A stretch of 64,000 bases of DNA, from positions 10,884,158 through 10,948,157 of the forward strand of contig OY987225.1 in the NCBI GenBank assembly GCA_963920705.1, in the 5' to 3' direction. Within the stretch, counting starts at the first letter, position 1. Every line of letters begins with the position of its first letter. Origin of the DNA: Odiellus spinosus. Taxonomy: Eukaryota > Arthropoda > Arachnida > Opiliones > Phalangiidae. Position numbers and translations under genes: made by a program. This document shows positions 28,678 through 41,000 of this stretch, piece after piece. Below the pieces are notes generated by a model. That model had not been told where the DNA came from. It searched no databases and worked only from the letters and a program-made list of their open reading frames with translations.

Positions 28678-28691
28678 AATCACGCTTTTCG
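28678..28691 (-). repeat. Inverted monomer 4
   Basis: Counterpart of inverted monomer 2 in HOR-C copy 2, at +3,555 bp. Palindrome at 28669-28684. No fifth inverted monomer was seen. Confidence 0.97.
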
Positions 28692-29105
28692 AAAAACGTG
28701 ATTCGAATAACGTGATTCGAAAAGCGTGATTCGAAAAGCATGATTCGAAAAGCATGATTCGAAAAATATGATTCAAAAAGCATGATTCGAAAAGCATGAT
28801 TCAAAAAGCATGATTCGAAAAGCATGATTCGAAAAGCATGACTCGAAAAGCATGATTCGAAAAGCATGATTCGAAAAGCATGATTCGAAAAGCATGATTC
28901 GAAAAGCATGATTCAAAAAGCATGATTCGAAAAGCATGATTCGAAATGCATGATTCGAAAAGCATGATTCGAAAAGCCTGATTCGAAAAGCATGATTCGA
29001 AAAGCATGATTCGAATAGCTTGATTCGAATAGCTTGATTCGAAAAACATGATTCGAATAGCATGATTCGAATAGCATGATTCGAAAAGCCTGATTCGAAA
29101 AACGT

Positions 29106-29784
29106 GATTTGAATAACGTGATTCGAATAGCGTGATTCGAATAGCGTGATTCGAAAAACGAGATTTGAAAAACATGATTCGAAAAACGTGATTCGAAAAG
29201 CGTGATTCGAAAAGCGTGATTCGAAAAACGTGATTCGAAAAACGTGATTCGAAAAGCGTAATTCGAAAAACGTGATTCGAAAAACGTGATTCGAAAAACG
29301 TGATACGAAAAACGTGATTCTAAAAGCGTGATTCGAAAAACGTGATTCGAAAAACGTGATTCTAATAACGTGATTCGAATAGCGTGATTCCACAAGCGTG
29401 ATTCGAAAAACGTGATTCGAATAGCGTGATTCGAAAAACGTGATTCGAAGAACGTGATTCGAAAAACGTGATTCGAAAAAAGTGATTCGAAAAACGTGAT
29501 TCGAAAAACGTGATTCGAAAAGCGTGATTCGAAAAGCGTGATTCGAAAAGCGTGATTCGAAAAACGTGATTCGAAAAACGTGATTCGAAAGCGTGATTCG
29601 AAAAGCGTGATTCGAAAAGCGTGATTCGAAAAGCGTGATTCGAAAAACGTGATTCGAAAAGCATGATTCGAAAAGCATGATTCGAAAAGCATGATTCGAA
29701 AAGCATGATTCGAAAAGCACGGTTCGAAAAGCATGGTTCGAAAAGCATGGTTCGAAAAGCATGGTTCGAAAAGCATGGTTCGAA
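29106..29784 (+). repeat. Partial third HOR-C copy
   Basis: Starts with the GATTTGAATAACG marker and follows the HOR-C order (GAGATTT variant, GATACG/TTCTA cassette near 29,303, TTCCACAAGCG near 29,388, a 13-bp monomer near 29,588, GCATGG run from about 29,720). It then passes into HOR-D. Confidence 0.75.
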
Positions 29785-32700
29785 AAGCATGGTTCGAAAA
29801 GTATGATTCGAAAAGCATGATTCGAAAAGCATGATTCGAAAAGCATGATTCGAAAAGCATGATTCGAAAAGCATGATTCGAAAAGCATGATTCGAAAAGC
29901 ATGATTCGAAAAGAATGATTCGAAAAGCATGATTCGAAAAGCATGATTCGAAAAGCATGATTCGAAAAGCATGATTCGAAAAGCATGATTCGAAAAGCAT
30001 GATTCGAAAAGCATGATTCGAAAAGCATGATTCGAAAAGCATGATTCGAAAAGCATGATTCGAAAAGCATGATTCGAAAAGCATGATTCGAAAAGAATGA
30101 TTCGAAAAGCATGATTCGAAAAGCATGATTCGAAAAGCATGATTCGAAAAGCATGATTCGAATAGCTTGATTCGAATAGCTTGATTCGAAAAACATGATT
30201 CGAATAGCATGATTCGAAAAGCGTAATTCGAAAAACGTGATTCGAAAAACGTGATTCGAAAAACGTGATACGAAAAACGTGATTCGAATAACGTGATTTG
30301 AATAGCGTGATTCCACAAGCGTGATTCGAAAAACGTGATTCGAATAGCGTGATTCGAAAAACGTGATTCGAAAAACGTGATTCGAAAAACGTGATTCGAA
30401 AAACGTGATTCAAAAAACGTGATTCGAAAAACGTGATTCGAAAAGCGTGATTCGAAAAGCGTGATTCGAAAAGCGTGATTCGAAAAACGTGATTCGAAAA
30501 ACGTGATTCGAAAAGCGTGATTCGAAAAGCGTGATTCGAAAAGCGTGATTCGAAAAACGTGATTCGAATAACGTGATTTGAAAAACGTGATTCGAAAAGC
30601 GTGATTCGAAAAACGTGATTCGAATAACGTGATTCGAAAAGCGTGATTCGAAAAGCATGATTCGAAAAGCATGATTCGAAAAGCATGATTCAAAAAGCAT
30701 GATTCGAAAAGCATGATTCAAAAAGCATGATTCGAAAAGCATGATTCGAAAAGCATGATTCGAAAAGCATGATTCGAAAAGCATGATTCGAAAAGCATGA
30801 TTCGAAAATCATGGTTCGAAAAGCATGGTTCGAAAAGCATGGTTCGAAAAGCATGGTTCGAAAAGCATGGTTCGAAAAGCATGGTTCGAAAAGCATGATT
30901 CGAAAAGCATGATTCGAAAAGCATGATTCGAAAAGCATGATTCGAAAAGCATGAATCGAAAAGCATGATTCGAAAAGCATGATTCGAAAAGCATGATTCG
31001 AAAAGAATGATTCGAAAAGCATGATTCGAAAAGCATGATTCGAAAAGCATGATTCGAAAAGCATGATTCGAAAAGCATGATTCGAAAAGCATGATTCGAA
31101 AAGCATGATTCGAAAAGCATGATTCGAAAAGCATGATTCGAAAAGAATGATTCGAAAAGCATGATTCGAAAAGCATGATTCGAAAAGCATGATTCGAAAA
31201 GCATGATTCGAAAAGCATGATTCGAAAAGCATGGTTCGAAAAGCATGGTTCGAAAAGCATGGTTCGAAAAGCATGGTTCGAAAAGCATGGTTCGAAAAGC
31301 ATGGTTCGAAAAGCATGATTCGAAAAGCATGATTCGAAAAGCATGATTCGAAAAGCATGATTCGAAAAGCATGATTCGAAAAGCATGATTCGAAAAGCAT
31401 GATTCGAAAAGCATGATTCGAAAAGCATGATTCGAAAAGCATGATTCGAAAAGCATGATTCGAAAAGCATGATTCGAAAAGCATGGTTCGAAAAGCATGA
31501 TTCGAAAAGCATGGTTCGAAAAGCATGATTCGAAAAGCATGATTCGAAAAGCATGATTCGAAAAGCATGGTTCGAAAAGCATGGTTCGAAAAGCATGGTT
31601 CGAAAAGCATGGTTCGAAAAGCATGGTTCGAAAAGCATGATTCGAAAAGCATGATTCGAAAAGCATGGTTCGAAAAGCATGGTTCGAAAAGCATAATTCG
31701 AAAAACGAGATTCGAAAAACATGATTCGAAAAACGTGATTCGAAAAGCGTGATTCGAAAAGCGTGATTCGAAAAACGTGATTCGAAAAACGTGATTCGAA
31801 AAACGTGATTCGAATAGCGTGATTCGAAAAGCTTGATTCGAAAAACATGATTCTAATCGCATGATTCGAATAGCATGATTCGAAAAACGTGATTCGAAAA
31901 ACGTGATTCGAAAAGCGTGATTCGAAAAGCGTGATTCGAAAAACGTGATTCGAAAAACGTGATTCGAAAAGCGTGATTCGAAAAGCGTGATTCGAAAAAC
32001 GTGATTCGAATAGCGTGATTCGAATAGCGTGATTCGGAAAACGTGATTCGAAAAACATGATTCGAAAAACGTGATTCGAGAAACATGATTCGAAAAACGT
32101 GATCCGAGTAGCGTGATTCGAAAAGCGTGATTCGAAAAACGTGATTCGAAAAACGTGATTCGAAAAACGTGATTCGAAAAGCGTGATTCGAAAAACGTGA
32201 TTCGAAAAACGTGATTCGAAAAACGTGATACGAAAAACGTGATTCTAAAAGCGTGATTCGAAAAACGTGATTCGAAAAACGTGATTCGAATAACGTGATT
32301 CGAATAGCGTGATTCGAAAAGCGTGATTCGAAAAACGTAATTCGAATAGCGTGATTCGAAAAACGTGATTCGAAAAACGTGATTCGAAAAACGTGATTCG
32401 AAAAACTTTATTCGAAAAACGTGATTCGAAAAACGTGATTCGAAAAGCGTGATTCGAAAAGCGTGAATCGAAAAGCGTGATTCGAAAAACGTGATTCGAA
32501 AAACGTGATTCGAATAGCGTGATTCGAAAAGCGTGATTCGAAAAGCGTGATTCGAAAAGCGTGATTCGAAAAACGTGATTCGAAAAGCATGATTCGAAAA
32601 GCATGATTCGAAAAGCATGGTTCGAAAAGCATGGTTCGAAAAGCAAGGTTCGAAAAGCATGGTTCGAAAAGCATGGTTCGAAAAGCATGGTTCGAAAAGC

Positions 32701-34040
32701 ATGGTTCGAAAAGCATGATTCGAAAAGCATGGTTCGAAAAGCATGGTTCGAAAAGCATGATTCGAATAGCTTGATTCGAGTAGCATGATTCGAAAAGCCT
32801 GATTCGAAAAGCTTGAATCGAAAAACCTGATTCGAAAAGCCTGATTCGAAAAGCTTGATTCGAAAAGCCTGATTCGAAAAGCCTGTTTCGAAAGGCCTGA
32901 TTCGAAAAGCCTGATTCGAAAAGCATGGTTCGAAAAGCATGGTTCGAAAAGCATGGTTCGAAAAGCATGATTCGAAAAGCATGATTCGAAAAGCATGGTT
33001 CGAAAAGCATGGTTCGAAAAGCATGGTTCGAAAAGCATGGTTCGAAAAGCATGGTTCGAAAAGCATGGTTCGAAAAGCATGATTCGAAAAGCATGATTCG
33101 AAAAGCATGATTCGAAAAGCATGATTCGAAAAGCATGATTCGAAAAGCATGATTCGAAAAGCATGATTCGAAAAGCATGATTCGAAAAGCATGATTCGAA
33201 AAGCATGATTCGAAAAGCATGGTTCGAAAAGCATGGTTCGAAAAGCATGATTCGAATAGCTTGATTCGAATAGCATGATTCGAAAAACATGATTCGAATA
33301 GCTTGATTCGAAGAGCTTGATTCGAAAAGCCTTTTTCGAAAGGCCTGATTCGAAAAGCCTGATTCGAAAAGCATGGTTCGAAAAGCATGGTTCGAAAAGC
33401 ATGGTTCGAAAAGCATGATTCGAAAAGCATGATTCGAAAAGCATGGTTCGAAAAGCATGGTTCGAAAAGCATGGTTCGAAAAGCATGGTTCGAAAAGCAT
33501 GGTTCGAAAAGCATGGTTCGAAAAGCATGGTTCGAAAAGCATGATTCGAAAAGCATGATTCGAAAAGCATGATTCGAAAAGCATGATTCGAAAAGCCTGA
33601 TTCGAAAAGCATGATTCGAAAAGCATGATTCGAAAAGCATGATTCGAAAAGCATGATTCGAATAGCTTGATTCGAAGAGCTTGATTCGAAAAACATGATT
33701 CGAATAGCATGATTCGAATAGCGTGATTCGAAAAGCGTGATTCGAAAAACGTGATTCGAATAACGTGATTCGAATAGCGTGATTCGAATAGCGTGATTCG
33801 AAAAACGTGATTCTAAAAACATGATTCGAAAAACGTGATTCGAAGAGCGTGATTCGAAAAGCGTGATTCGAAAAACGTGATTCGAAAAGCCTGATTCGAA
33901 AAACGTGATTCGAAAAACGTGATTCGAAAAACGTGATTCGAAAAGCGTGATTCGAAAAGCTTGATTCGAAAAACATGATTCGAATAACATGATTCGAATA
34001 GCATGACTCGAATAGCATGATTCGAATAACATGATTCGAA
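29785..34040 (+). repeat. HOR-D copy 1 (about 4.26 kb)
   Basis: Starts next to the rare monomer AAAAGTATGATTCG (GTATG at 29801). Landmarks recur downstream at +4,256, +4,283, then a steady +4,297 bp from 31.5 to 34.0 kb. Contents: long GCATGA runs (29,810-30,160 and 30,890-31,220), GCATGG runs (31,225-31,320, 31,560-31,690 and 32,615-33,580), cassette marker at 32811, and GCATGACTCG at 34001 near the right end. Confidence 0.9.
33329..33344 (+). other. GCCTTT-TTCG-AAAGGC inverted repeat
   Basis: Six complementary base pairs (33329-33334 with 33339-33344) flank a TTCG loop. A single base change from the usual GCCTGTTTCGAAAGGC arrangement (near 32,879, 37,626, 46,670, 48,053 and 60,272) completes the stem. 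It is probably chance within a repeat that already carries TTCGAA, and no terminator role is claimed. Confidence 0.5.
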
Positions 34041-37000
34041 AAGCATGGTTCGAAAAGTATGATTCGAAAAGCATGATTCGAAAAGTATGATTCGAAAAGC
34101 ATGATTCGAAAAGCATGATTCGAAAAGCATGATTCGAAAAGCATGATTCGAAAAGCATGATTCGAAAAGCATGATTCGAAAAGCATGATTCGAAAAGAAT
34201 GATTCGAAAAGCATGATTCGAAAAGCATGATTCGAAAAGCATGATTCGAAAAGCATGATTCGAAAAGCATGATTCGAAAAGCATGATTCGAAAAGCATGA
34301 TTCGAAAAGCATGATTCGAAAAGCATGATTCGAAAAGCATGATTCGAAAAGCATGATTCGAAAAGCATGATTCGAAAAGAATGATTCGAAAAGCATGATT
34401 CGAAAAGCATGATTCGAAAAGCATGATTCGAAAAGCATGATCGAATAGCTTGATTCGAATAGCTTGATTCGAAAAACATGATTCGAATAGCATGATTCGA
34501 AAAGCGTAATTCGAAAAACGTGATTCGAAAAACGTGATTCGAAAAACGTGATACGAAAAACGTGATTCGAATAACGTGATTTGAATAGCGTGATTCCACA
34601 AGCGTGATTCGAAAAACGTGATTCGAATAGCGTGATTCGAAAAACGTGATTCGAAAAACGTGATTCGAAAAACGTGATTCGAAAAACGTGATTCAAAAAA
34701 CGTGATTCGAAAAACGTGATTCGAAAAGCGTGATTCGAAAAGCGTGATTCGAAAAGCGTGATTCGAAAAACGTGATTCGAAAAACGTGATTCGAAAAGCG
34801 TGATTCGAAAAGCGTGATTCGAAAAGCGTGATTCGAAAAACGTGATTCGAATAACGTGATTTGAAAAACGTGATTCGAAAAGCGTGATTCGAAAAACGTG
34901 ATTCGAATAACGTGATTCGAAAAGCGTGATTCGAAAAGCATGATTCGAAAAGCATGATTCGAAAAGCATGATTCAAAAAGCATGATTCGAAAAGCATGAT
35001 TCAAAAAGCATGATTCGAAAAGCATGATTCGAAAAGCATGATTCGAAAAGCATGATTCGAAAAGCATGATTCGAAAAGCATGATTCGAAAATCATGGTTC
35101 GAAAAGCATGGTTCGAAAAGCATGGTTCGAAAAGCATGGTTCGAAAAGCATGGTTCGAAAAGCATGGTTCGAAAAGCATGATTCGAAAAGCATGATTCGA
35201 AAAGCATGATTCGAAAAGCATGATTCGAAAAGCATGAATCGAAAAGCATGATACGAAAAGCATGATTCGAAAAGCATGATTCGAAAAGAATGATTCGAAA
35301 AGCATGATTCGAAAAGCATGATTCGAAAAGCATGATTCGAAAAGCATGATTCGAAAAGCATGATTCGAAAAGAATGATTCGAAAAGCATGATTCGAAAAG
35401 CATGATTCGAAAAGCATGATTCGAAAAGAATGATTCGAAAAGCATGATTCGAAAAGCATGATTCGAAAAGCATGATTCGAAAAGCATGATTCGAAAAGCA
35501 TGATTCGAAAAGCATGGTTCGAAAAGCATGGTTCGAAAAGCATGGTTCGAAAAGCATGGTTCGAAAAGCATGGTTCGAAAAGCATGGTTCGAAAAGCATG
35601 ATTCGAAAAGCATGATTCGAAAAGCATGATTCGAAAAGCATGATTCGAAAAGCATGATTCGAAAAGCATGATTCGAAAAGCATGATTCGAAAAGCATGAT
35701 TCGAAAAGCATGATTCGAAAAGCATGATTCGAAAAGCATGATTCGAAAAGCATGATTCGAAAAGCATGATTCGAAAAGCATGGTTCGAAAAGCATGATTC
35801 GAAAAGCATGGTTCGAAAAGCATGATTCGAAAAGCATGATTCGAAAAGCATGATTCGAAAAGCATGGTTCGAAAAGCATGGTTCGAAAAGCATGGTTCGA
35901 AAAGCATGGTTCGAAAAGCATGGTTCGAAAAGCATGATTCGAAAAGCATGATTCGAAAAGCATGGTTCGAAAAGCATGGTTCGAAAAGCATAATTCGAAA
36001 AACGAGATTCGAAAAACATGATTCGAAAAACGTGATTCGAAAAGCGTGATTCGAAAAGCGTGATTCGAAAAACGTGATTCGAAAAACGTGATTCGAAAAA
36101 CGTGATTCGAATAGCGTGATTCGAAAAGCTTGATTCGAAAAACATGATTCTAATCGCATGATTCGAATAGCATGATTCGAAAAACGTGATTCGAAAAACG
36201 TGATTCGAAAAGCGTGATTCGAAAAGCGTGATTCGAAAAACGTGATTCGAAAAACGTGATTCGAAAAGCGTGATTCGAAAAGCGTGATTCGAAAAACGTG
36301 ATTCGAATAGCGTGATTCGAATAGCGTGATTCGGAAAACGTGATTCGAAAAACATGATTCGAAAAACGTGATTCGAGAAACATGATTCGAAAAACGTGAT
36401 CCGAGTAGCGTGATTCGAAAAGCGTGATTCGAAAAACGTGATTCGAAAAACGTGATTCGAAAAACGTGATTCGAAAAGCGTGATTCGAAAAACGTGATTC
36501 GAAAAACGTGATTCGAAAAACGTGATACGAAAAACGTGATTCTAAAAGCGTGATTCGAAAAACGTGATTCGAAAAACGTGATTCGAATAACGTGATTCGA
36601 ATAGCGTGATTCGAAAAGCGTGATTCGAAAAACGTAATTCGAATAGCGTGATTCGAAAAACGTGATTCGAAAAACGTGATTCGAAAAACGTGATTCGAAA
36701 AACTTTATTCGAAAAACGTGATTCGAAAAACGTGATTCGAAAAGCGTGATTCGAAAAGCGTGAATCGAAAAGCGTGATTCGAAAAACGTGATTCGAAAAA
36801 CGTGATTCGAATAGCGTGATTCGAAAAGCGTGATTCGAAAAGCGTGATTCGAAAAGCGTGATTCGAAAAACGTGATTCGAAAAGCATGATTCGAAAAGCA
36901 TGATTCGAAAAGCATGGTTCGAAAAGCATGGTTCGAAAAGCAAGGTTCGAAAAGCATGGTTCGAAAAGCATGGTTCGAAAAGCATGGTTCGAAAAGCATG

Positions 37001-38337
37001 GTTCGAAAAGCATGATTCGAAAAGCATGGTTCGAAAAGCATGGTTCGAAAAGCATGATTCGAATAGCTTGATTCGAGTAGCATGATTCGAAAAGCCTGAT
37101 TCGAAAAGCTTGAATCGAAAAACCTGATTCGAAAAGCCTGATTCGAAAAGCTTGATTCGAAAAGCCTGATTCGAAAAGCCTGTTTCGAAAGACCTGATTC
37201 GAAAAGCCTGATTCGAAAAGCATGGTTCGAAAAGCATGGTTCGAAAAGCATGGTTCGAAAAGCATGATTCGAAAAGCATGATTCGAAAAGCATGGTTCGA
37301 AAAGCATGGTTCGAAAAGCATGGTTCGAAAAGCATGGTTCGAAAAGCATGGTTCGAAAAGCATGGTTCGAAAAGCATGATTCGAAAAGCATGATTCGAAA
37401 AGCATGATTCGAAAAGCATGATTCGAAAAGCATGATTCGAAAAGCATGATTCGAAAAGCATGATTCGAAAAGCATGATTCGAAAAGCATGATTCGAAAAG
37501 CATGATTCGAAAAGCATGGTTCGAAAAGCATGGTTCGAAAAGCATGATTCGAATAGCTTGATTCGAATAGCATGATTCGAAAAACATGATTCGAATAGCT
37601 TGATTCGAAGAGCTTGATTCGAAAAGCCTGTTTCGAAAGGCCTGATTCGAAAAGCCTGATTCGAAAAGCATGGTTCGAAAAGCATGGTTCGAAAAGCATG
37701 GTTCGAAAAGCATGATTCGAAAAGCATGATTCGAAAAGCATGGTTCGAAAAGCATGGTTCGAAAAGCATGGTTCGAAAAGCATGGTTCGAAAAGCATGGT
37801 TCGAAAAGCATGGTTCGAAAAGCATGGTTCGAAAAGCATGATTCGAAAAGCATGATTCGAAAAGCATGATTCGAAAAGCATGATTCGAAAAGCCTGATTC
37901 GAAAAGCATGATTCGAAAAGCATGATTCGAAAAGCATGATTCGAAAAGCATGATTCGAATAGCTTGATTCGAAGAGCTTGATTCGAAAAACATGATTCGA
38001 ATAGCATGATTCGAATAGCGTGATTCGAAAAGCGTGATTCGAAAAACGTGATTCGAATAACGTGATTCGAATAGCGTGATTCGAATAGCGTGATTCGAAA
38101 AACGTGATTCTAAAAACATGATTCGAAAAACGTGATTCGAAGAGCGTGATTCGAAAAGCGTGATTCGAAAAACGTGATTCGAAAAGCCTGATTCGAAAAA
38201 CGTGATTCGAAAAACGTGATTCGAAAAACGTGATTCGAAAAGCGTGATTCGAAAAGCTTGATTCGAAAAACATGATTCGAATAACATGATTCGAATAGCA
38301 TGACTCGAATAGCATGATTCGAATAACATGATTCGAA
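34041..38337 (+). repeat. HOR-D copy 2 (about 4.30 kb)
   Basis: Head-to-tail neighbour of HOR-D copy 1. GTATG is at 34057, cassette marker at 37108, GCATGACTCG at 38298. The +4,297 offset equals 307 monomers minus one base, accounted for by a 13-bp monomer (GCATGATCG) near 34,440. A private difference is GCCTG here near 37,626 where copy 1 has GCCTT at 33,329. Confidence 0.9.
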
Positions 38338-41000
38338 AAACATGATTCGAAAAACGTGATTCGAAAAGCGTGATTCGAAAAGCGTGATTCGAAAAACGTG
38401 ATTCGAAAAACGTGATTCGAAAAGCGTGATTCGAAAAACGTGATTCGAAAAGCTTGATTCGAAAAGCTTGATTCGAAAAGCTTGATTCGAAAAGCATGAT
38501 TCGAAAAGCATGATTCGAAAAGCATGATTCGAAAAGCATGATTCGAAAAGAGTGATTCGAAAAGCATGATTCGAAAAGCATGATTCGAAAAGCATGATTC
38601 GAAAAGCATGATTCGAAAAACGTGATTCTAAAAACGTGATTCGAAAAGCGTGATTCGAAAAGCGTGATTCGAAAAACGTGATTCGAAAAACGTGATTCGA
38701 ATAGCGTGATTCGAATAGCGTGGTTCGAAAAACGTGATTCGAAAAACATGATTCGAAAAACGTGATCCGAGTAGCGTGATTCGAAAAGCGTGATTCGAAA
38801 AACGTGATTCGAAAAACGTGATTCGAAAAACGTGATTCGAAAAGCGTGATTCGAAAAACGTGATTCGAAAAACCTGATTCGAAAAACGTGATTCGAAAAA
38901 CGTGATTCGAAAAACGTGATACGAAAAACGTGATTCTAAAAGCGTGATTCGAAAAACGTGATTCGAAAAACGTGATTCGAATAGCGTGATTCGAAAAGCG
39001 TGATTCGAAAAACGTTATTCGAATAGCGTGATTCGAAAAACGTGATTCGAAAAACGTGATTCGAAAAACGTGATTCGAAAAACGTGATTCGAAAAACGTG
39101 ATTCGAAAAGCGTGATTCGAAAAACGTGATTCGAATAACGTGATTCGAAAAACGTGATTCGAAAAGCGTGATTCGAAAAACGTGATTCGAATAACGTGAT
39201 TCGAAAAGCGTGATTCGAAAAGCATGATTCGAAAAGCATGATTCGAAAAGCATGATTCGAAAAGCATGATTCGAAAAGCATGGTTCGAAAAGCATGGTTC
39301 GAAAAGCATGATTCGAATAGCTTGATTCGAATAGCATGATTGGAAAAACATGATTCGAAAAGCATGATTCGAAAAGCATGATTCGAAAAGCATGATTCGA
39401 AAAGCATGATTCGAAAAGCATGATTCGAAAAGCATGATTCGAATAGCATGGTTCGAAAAGCATGGTTCGAAAAGCATGGTTCGAAAAGCATGATTCGAAA
39501 AGCATGATTCGAAAAGCATGATTCGAATAGCATGATTCGAAAAGCATGATTCGAAAAGCATGATTCGAAAAGCATGATTCGAAAAGAGTGATTCGAAAAG
39601 CATGATTCGAAAAGCATGATTCGAAAAGCATGATTCGAAAAACGTGATTCTAAAAACGTGATTCGAAAAGCGTGATTCGAAAAGCGTGATTCGAAAAACG
39701 TGATTCGAAAAACGTGATTCGAAAAGCGTGATTCGAAAAGCGTGATTCGAAAAACGTGATTCGAATAGCGTGATTCGAATAGCGTGGTTCGAAAAACGTG
39801 ATTCGAAAAACATGATTCGAAAAACGTGATCCGAGTAGCGTGATTCGAAAAGCGTGATTCGAAAAACGTGATTCGAAAAACGTGATTCGAAAAACGTGAT
39901 TCGAAAAGCGTGATTCGAAAAACGTGATTCGAAAAACGTGATTCGAAAAACGTGATTCGAAAAACGTGATTCGAAAAACGTGATACGAAAAACGTGATTC
40001 TAAAAGCGTGATTCGAAAAGCGTGATTCGAAAAACGTGATTCGAATAGCGTGATTCGAATAGCGTGGTTCGAAAAACGTGATTCGAAAAACATGATTCGA
40101 AAAACGTGATCCGAGTAGCGTGATTCGAAAAGCGTGATTCGAAAAACGTGATTCGAAAAACGTGATTCGAAAAACGTGATTCGAAAAGCGTGATTCGAAA
40201 AACGTGATTCGAAAAACGTGATTCGAAAAACGTGATTCGAAAAACGTGATTCGAAAAACGTGATACGAAAAACGTGATTCTAAAAGCGTGATTCGAAAAA
40301 CGTGATTCGAAAAACGTGATTCGAATAGCGTGATTCGAAAAGCGTGATTCGAAAAACGTTATTCGAATAGCGTGATTCGAAAAACGTGATTCGAAAAACG
40401 TGATTCGAAAAACGTGATTCGAAAAACGTGATTCGAAAAACGTGATTCGAAAAACGTGATTCGAAAAGCGTGATTCGAAAAACGTGATTCGAATAACGTG
40501 ATTCGAAAAACGTGATTCGAAAAGCGTGATTGGAAAAACGTGATTCGAATAACGTGATTCGAAAAGCGTGATTCGAAAAGCATGATTCGAAAAGCATGAT
40601 TCGAAAAGCATGATTCGAAAAGCATGATTCGAAAAGCATGGTTCGAAAAGCATGGTTCGAAAAGCATGATTCGAATAGCTTGATTCGAATAGCATGATTG
40701 GAAAAACATGATTCGAAAAGCATGATTCGAAAAGCATGATTCGAAAAGCATGATTCGAAAAGCATGATTCGAAAAGCATGATTCGAAAAGCATGATTCGA
40801 ATAGCATGGTTCGAAAAGCATGGTTCGAAAAGCATGGTTCGAAAAGCATGATTCGAAAAGCATGATTCGAAAAGCATGATTCGAATAGCATGATTCAAAA
40901 AGCATGATTCGAAAAGCATGATTCGAAATGCATGATTCGAAAAGCATGATTCGAAAAGCATGATTCGAAAAGCATGATTCGAAAAGCATGATTCGAATAG
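38338..41000 (+). repeat. Nested 280-, 1,022- and 1,358-bp duplications
   Basis: Three superimposed repeats are visible. An ATTCTAAAAACG monomer recurs at 38625 and 39647 (1,022 bp, 73 monomers). GATCCGAG recurs at 39828 and 40108 (280 bp, 20 monomers), with an earlier copy at 38764. GATTGG recurs at 39338 and 40696 (1,358 bp, 97 monomers). Monomers are mostly RCGTG with GCATG/GCATGG stretches at 39,220-39,640 and 40,575-40,880. Confidence 0.83.

Larger units (their letters stand above)
25466..29105 (+). repeat. HOR-C copy 2
   Basis: Opens at GATTTGAATAACG (25467), and the next such marker at 29106 closes it. It carries counterparts of the copy 1 landmarks: GCATGG run 26,190-26,820, cassette marker at 26385, one 15-bp monomer near 27,864 (copy 1 has two), and inverted monomers at 28244 and 28678. 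13-bp monomers at about 25,950 and 26,382 are private to this copy. Confidence 0.85.

Noticed and set aside
33329..33344. Rho-independent terminator
   Set aside because: The six-base-pair stem is AT-rich at its loop end, has no following T tract, and differs by one base from many non-hairpin relatives; no gene lies nearby.
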